From Betaproteobacteria bacterium (GTDB taxonomy: Bacteria > Pseudomonadota > Gammaproteobacteria > Burkholderiales > Burkholderiaceae_C), in the NCBI GenBank assembly GCA_009918225.1, contig RGEP01000015.1:1-17970 (forward strand): 17,970 nt of DNA, in the 5' to 3' direction. The notes below the pieces were generated by a model. It was not told the DNA's origin. It did no database searches and saw only the letters and a program-made list of their open reading frames with translations. The position numbers were made by a program, and so were the translations under genes. Shown here in pieces: positions 14,917 through 17,970 of this stretch (position 1 is the first letter of the stretch; each line of letters starts with the position of its first letter).

Positions 14917-16221
14917 TCAGGCACTGAACGCCACCGAGCCCGCCACGAGGGTCAGGCGAACCTGGCCCGGCAGCGCGAACTGGGTGCTGCTGGGTGCGAA
15001 GGGCGTGTGTTTGCCCTGGCTGCGCAAGGCCTGGGGGGTGGCTTGCCAGGTGACGCTGGGGTCGAAGCAGCACAGGTCGGCCACGCCACCTTCGACCAGA
15101 CGCCCCGCACTGGCCGAAAGGGAACCCAAGGCCGTGCCCAGCACCGACACCGCACGGGTGGTGATGGGGGCCAGGGTCTGCGTGAGGGGCAAGCCCTGGT
15201 CTTGGCCCCACTTCAGCGTCAGGCTCAGCAAGAGCTCCAGCCCCGTGGCCCCAGGCTCGGCCTCCGCAAAGGGCCGGGTCTTTTCGTCCAGGCTGAGCGG
15301 CAGGTGATCGCTCACCAACGCATCCAGCGTGCCGTCGGCCAGGCCCTGCTGCAAGGCCTGGCGGTCGCGGTCCTGCCTCAGCGGCGGCACCAGGCGCAGG
15401 GCCGAATCGAAAAAGCCGATGTCCACATCGCTGAGGTGCAGATTGTTGATGCTGACGTCGCCGGTGATGGGCAGGCCCTCAGCCTTGGCCTGCCGCAGCA
15501 GCTGCACCCCCGCCGCGCTGCTCAAGCGGCACAAGTGCACACGGGCGCCGGTGCTGCGCATGAGCTCGATGATCGTGTGCAAAGCCACCGTCTCGGCACT
15601 CACCGGCACACCAGACAGGCCCATTCGCGTGGCCACGGCGCCGCTGGCCGCCACCCCTTTACCCAGCCAATGGTCCTGCGGGCGCAGCCATACGGTGTAG
15701 CCATAGGTCGCCGCGTACAACATGGCGCGTTGCAGCACCTGGGTGTCTTGAATGGCCACGTCAGCCTGCGAAAACCCGATGCAGCCCGCTTCGGTCAGCT
15801 CCGCCATCTCGGTGAGCACCTCGCCGCGCAGGCCTTGCGTGAGGGCTCCCAGCGGAAAGAGCCGGCAGCGGGAGAGCTGGCGCGCGCGGAACTTGAGCAT
15901 CTCCACCAAGCCCGGCTCGTCCAACGCAGGGTCGGTGTCCGGCGGGCACACCAAGCTGGTCACGCCACCGGCGGCCGCGGCGGCCAACTCGCTTTCGAGC
16001 ATGCCTTCGTGTTCATGGCCAGGCTCGCGCAAGCGAGCAGCCAGGTCCACCACGCCGGGCATCACCACCCAGCCGCTTGCATCGAAGCGCTGGTCAGGCT
16101 CGAAGCCCGCTGGTACAGCGCCGATAGCGACGATGCGGTCGCCCACGATGGCCAAGTCGGCCACACCATCGCGCCCACTGGCAGGATCCACCACGCGGCC
16201 GTTGGAAATCAGGATCTTCAT
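14917..16221 (-). CDS. pyrC': Dihydroorotase-like protein lacking catalytic ligands (PyrC'/PyrX type)
   Basis: Dihydroorotase-fold amidohydrolase that looks catalytically dead. The 434-residue protein matches dihydroorotase along its length (ILISNGRVVDPASG at 3-16; EPGATGLELLL near 322-332), but metal ligands are replaced. The usual HxHLREPG reads AARLREPG (Ala61 and Arg63 for the two histidines), the HxED histidine is Arg180 in WLRPQD, the second histidine of the HxxHxS stretch is Arg232 in VHLCRLSS, and DHAPH reads SDHLPLS. His229 and Asp305 remain. In Pseudomonas such a PyrC' is known to be a structural partner of PyrB in a dodecameric aspartate transcarbamoylase, which fits the position directly after pyrB. 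I chose the ATG at 16221, with GAGG ten bases upstream; the GTG at 16230 overlaps the pyrB stop (GTGA) and is possible. A separate active PyrC should exist elsewhere. Confidence 0.9.
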   Translation of the reverse strand: MKILISNGRVVDPASGRDGVADLAIVGDRIVAIGAVPAGFEPDQRFDASGWVVMPGVVDLAARLREPGHEHEGMLESELAAAAAGGVTSLVCPPDTDPALDEPGLVEMLKFRARQLSRCRLFPLGALTQGLRGEVLTEMAELTEAGCIGFSQADVAIQDTQVLQRAMLYAATYGYTVWLRPQDHWLGKGVAASGAVATRMGLSGVPVSAETVALHTIIELMRSTGARVHLCRLSSAAGVQLLRQAKAEGLPITGDVSINNLHLSDVDIGFFDSALRLVPPLRQDRDRQALQQGLADGTLDALVSDHLPLSLDEKTRPFAEAEPGATGLELLLSLTLKWGQDQGLPLTQTLAPITTRAVSVLGTALGSLSASAGRLVEGGVADLCCFDPSVTWQATPQALRSQGKHTPFAPSSTQFALPGQVRLTLVAGSVAFSA

Positions 16222-16226
16222 GGTGC

Positions 16227-17180
16227 TCACGCCTCGTTGCCCGCGATGATGCTCATCACCGCCATGCGCACGGCTATGCCAAAGGTGACCTGGGGCAGGA
16301 TCACGCTGTGCTGCCCGTCGGCCACGGCGGAGTCGATCTCCACGCCTCGGTTGATGGGACCGGGGTGCATCACGATCACATCCGGCTTGGCCAGCGCCAG
16401 CTTCTCCTGCGTCAGTCCAAAGCTCTTGAAGAACTCAGCCGAGCTTGGCAGCATGGCCCCGCTCATGCGCTCGTTTTGCAACCTGAGCATGATGATCACG
16501 TCGGCATCGCGGATGCCCTCGGCCATGTCGTGGCACACCCGAACACCCATGGACTTCAGGTCCGGTGTGACCAGGGTCTTCGGGCCCACTGCGCGAATCT
16601 CAGGCACGCCCAATGTGGTCAGTGCATGGATGTCCGAGCGCGCCACCCGCGAGTGCACGATGTCGCCCACGATGGCCACCGTCAGGTTGCTGAAGTCCTT
16701 CTTGTAGTGCCGGATGGTGTACATGTCCAGCAACCCTTGTGTGGGGTGCGCGTGGCGGCCATCACCGGCGTTGACCACATGCACATGCGGGGCGCAGTGC
16801 TGCGCGATCAGGTAGGGCGCCCCCGACTCGCTGTGGCGCACCACGAACATGTCGGCGTGCATTGCGCTCAAGTTGGCAATCGTGTCCAACAGGCTTTCGC
16901 CCTTGGCCGCGCTGCTGCGTGCAATGTCCAGGTTGATGACGTCCGCGCTCAAACGCTTGGCGGCGATTTCAAAGGTGGTGCGGGTGCGGGTGCTGTTTTC
17001 GAAAAACAGGTTGAACACGCTCTTGCCGCGCAGCAGCGGCACCTTTTTCACCTCACGCTCGTGCACCGATAAAAAAGTGCCCGCGGTGTCCAGAATGTGG
17101 TGCAGCACCGCCCGCGGCAAGCCCTCGATGGACAGCAGGTGAATGAGTTCACCGTGCCGGTTGAGTTGGGGGTTGCGCAT
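16227..17180 (-). CDS. pyrB: Aspartate carbamoyltransferase catalytic subunit
   Basis: Condenses carbamoyl phosphate and aspartate to N-carbamoyl-aspartate, the second step of pyrimidine synthesis. The 317-residue protein contains the carbamoyl-phosphate site FFENSTRTRTTFE (59-71; Ser63, Arg65, Thr66), KGESLLDT (93-100), GDGRHAHPTQGLLDMYT (139-155), VGDIVHSRVARS (171-182), the aspartate-site loop MLRLQNERM (231-239), and MHPGPINRG (271-279). There is no pyrI-type regulatory gene beside it; the neighbour is pyrC', as in Pseudomonas-type class A enzymes. The ATG at 17180 is supported by GGAGG ten bases upstream; a GTG at 17186, overlapping the pyrR stop (GTGA), is too close to that site. Likely translated by coupling with pyrR. 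Confidence 0.97.
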   Translation of the reverse strand: MRNPQLNRHGELIHLLSIEGLPRAVLHHILDTAGTFLSVHEREVKKVPLLRGKSVFNLFFENSTRTRTTFEIAAKRLSADVINLDIARSSAAKGESLLDTIANLSAMHADMFVVRHSESGAPYLIAQHCAPHVHVVNAGDGRHAHPTQGLLDMYTIRHYKKDFSNLTVAIVGDIVHSRVARSDIHALTTLGVPEIRAVGPKTLVTPDLKSMGVRVCHDMAEGIRDADVIIMLRLQNERMSGAMLPSSAEFFKSFGLTQEKLALAKPDVIVMHPGPINRGVEIDSAVADGQHSVILPQVTFGIAVRMAVMSIIAGNEA

Positions 17181-17182
17181 CG

Positions 17183-17695
17183 TCACACGCCCTCCAGCGC
17201 AAAGGTCAGTTGGCCCTGCTCGTCCTGCGCCAAGGACAGGCGCTGCGACGCAGGCAAAGTCAGGCGAGCCGCCGCACACTGCGCTTCGACCGGCAGCTCA
17301 CGCCCTCCCCGATCGACCAGAACCGCCAAGCTCACCTGCGCAGGCCGCCCAAAGTCAAACAGTTCATTGAGGGCGGCGCGAATGGTGCGGCCCGTGTAGA
17401 GCACATCGTCGACCAAGATGATGTGCCTTCCATCCACTTCGAAGGGCAGCCGAGTGGCGCCCTGGGTACTGCTCAGGCCGCGCTCGGCATAGTCGTCGCG
17501 GTGCAGGGTGATGCTCAGGCTGCCGGCCGAACCCGGCAAGCCCAGGTCTTTGTGCAGGCGCTCGGCCAACCAGGCCCCCCCGGACCAGATGCCCACCAGA
17601 CCCACTGCCGGGGCGCCTGAACCCTGAACCAGGGCCGCCACCTGGCGACACAGCTGTTGATAGAGCGCTTCGGCGTCCAGGGCGAGTTGCGTCAT
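17183..17695 (-). CDS. pyrR: PyrR: uracil phosphoribosyltransferase / pyrimidine operon regulator family
   Basis: Type I phosphoribosyltransferase homologous to PyrR, which in Bacillus binds pyr mRNA leaders and also makes UMP from uracil and PRPP. The 170-residue protein has GLVGIWSGGAWLAERL (32-47, pyrophosphate loop region), SITLHRDDYAERGLS (61-75), and the PRPP loop HIILVDDVLYTGRTIRAAL (91-109), then LVDRGGRELP. The ATG at 17695 overlaps the ruvX stop by four bases (ATGA), and its own stop overlaps the pyrB start region. The gaps around it are too small for a Bacillus-style attenuator. Any regulation would have to act upstream of ruvX, on the coding mRNA, or on DNA. The family call is secure; regulatory function is not shown. 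Confidence 0.93.
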   Translation of the reverse strand: MTQLALDAEALYQQLCRQVAALVQGSGAPAVGLVGIWSGGAWLAERLHKDLGLPGSAGSLSITLHRDDYAERGLSSTQGATRLPFEVDGRHIILVDDVLYTGRTIRAALNELFDFGRPAQVSLAVLVDRGGRELPVEAQCAAARLTLPASQRLSLAQDEQGQLTFALEGV

Positions 17696-17970
17696 GCTTG
17701 CTGATCCAGAAACTGTTGAAGTATCACCGCTGCTGCGGCCGCATCCACATCGTGGGCGCCATCGGCGTGGGCCTGGACGGTGCTGTAGCGCTCGTCGACT
17801 TCGTGCACCGGCAGCCCGGTACGCCCCTGCAAGCGCCGCGCAAAGCGTTGGGCGCGCAGGGTGTTTTCATGTGGCGCGCCGTCGGGGTGCAAGGGCACGC
17901 CCACCACCAGAGCATCAGGCTGCCACTCGCGGATGAGCTGTTCGATGGCGGCAAAGCGCTGGTCGCCCAT
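17692..17970 (-). CDS. ruvX: RuvX/YqgF family Holliday junction resolvase-like nuclease, 5' end outside window
   Basis: RNase H-like nuclease of the YqgF/RuvX family, implicated in 16S pre-rRNA 5' processing and proposed as a Holliday junction resolvase. Only the C-terminal 92 codons are visible. They include WQPDALVVGVPLHPDGAPHENT (family core), LPVHEVDERYST and the terminal acidic motif DVDAAAAAVILQQFL. The N-terminal DFG-type active-site strand lies outside the window. The Met at the very edge (17970) is probably internal, since family members have about 45 residues before it. The stop overlaps the pyrR ATG (ATGA); ruvX-pyrR-pyrB-pyrC' matches the Pseudomonas arrangement. Confidence 0.9.
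   Translation of the reverse strand: MGDQRFAAIEQLIREWQPDALVVGVPLHPDGAPHENTLRAQRFARRLQGRTGLPVHEVDERYSTVQAHADGAHDVDAAAAAVILQQFLDQQA

Noticed and set aside
14911..16707. 598-codon open frame on the plus strand
   Set aside because: It lies antisense to pyrC' and pyrB, both with full family motifs. Its His/Gln/Gly/Arg-rich composition is what an antisense frame of a GC-rich gene gives.
1..17970. Mobile element, CRISPR, toxin-antitoxin, defence or biosynthetic cluster
   Set aside because: No regularly spaced repeats, transposase or integrase motifs, RNA genes or defence domains were seen; nearly all the sequence is assigned to housekeeping genes.

Overview
This window is a high-GC, densely packed, ordinary-looking chromosomal segment. 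Protein sequences and gene order point to a betaproteobacterium of the order Burkholderiales, somewhere near Comamonadaceae or the Rubrivivax/Leptothrix relatives. That placement is inferred from recalled family sequences and synteny (petA, tatABC-hinT-hisE-hisI, argB-nucleotidase-slmA), not from a search. I see no rRNA, tRNA, CRISPR array, insertion sequence, phage gene or attachment site. Apart from one serine protease gene, every gene is on the minus strand.

Layout from left to right: (1) 1-578, the 5' part of petA, the Rieske subunit of cytochrome bc1, with a recognisable promoter and a leader hairpin. (2) 771-2507, pdxA (vitamin B6) preceded by a Nif3-family gene that looks broken: its conserved C-terminus survives in another frame, but the segment with the second metal-binding motif is missing. 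(3) 2556-3710, the only plus-strand gene, a membrane-anchored HtrA/DegS-like protease that runs divergently from nif3 and converges on tatC. (4) 3766-6624, tatC, tatB, tatA, hinT, hisE and hisI, which read on the minus strand as hisI-hisE-hinT-tatA-tatB-tatC. (5) 6621-10904, a NUDIX hydrolase, a DUF815 AAA ATPase, glgA and glgC. (6) 11004-14053, a PdeM-like phosphoesterase, the nucleoid occlusion factor slmA, a HAD pyrimidine 5'-nucleotidase and argB. (7) 14116-17970, a PlsC-type acyltransferase, a pseudo-dihydroorotase (pyrC'), pyrB, pyrR and the 3' part of ruvX.

From ruvX to tatC, about 14 kb, the genes are co-directional and tightly spaced. Stop/start overlaps of 1 to 4 bases occur at ruvX/pyrR, pyrR/pyrB, pyrB/pyrC', glgA/DUF815, NUDIX/hisI and hisE/hinT, so translational coupling is likely. 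TAGAAT-type -10 elements before petA, argB and tatA suggest internal promoters. Functionally the window joins de novo pyrimidine synthesis (pyrR, pyrB, pyrC'), arginine and histidine synthesis (argB, hisI, hisE), glycogen synthesis (glgC, glgA), Tat export (tatABC) and one likely Tat substrate (PetA).

The items most worth a second look are the internally deleted Nif3 gene, the dihydroorotase homologue that has lost most of its metal ligands, a PdeM homologue with no ligase partners in view, and the unusual splice of glycogen genes, DUF815 and NUDIX onto the hisIE-tat block. I found no convincing novel multi-gene system.
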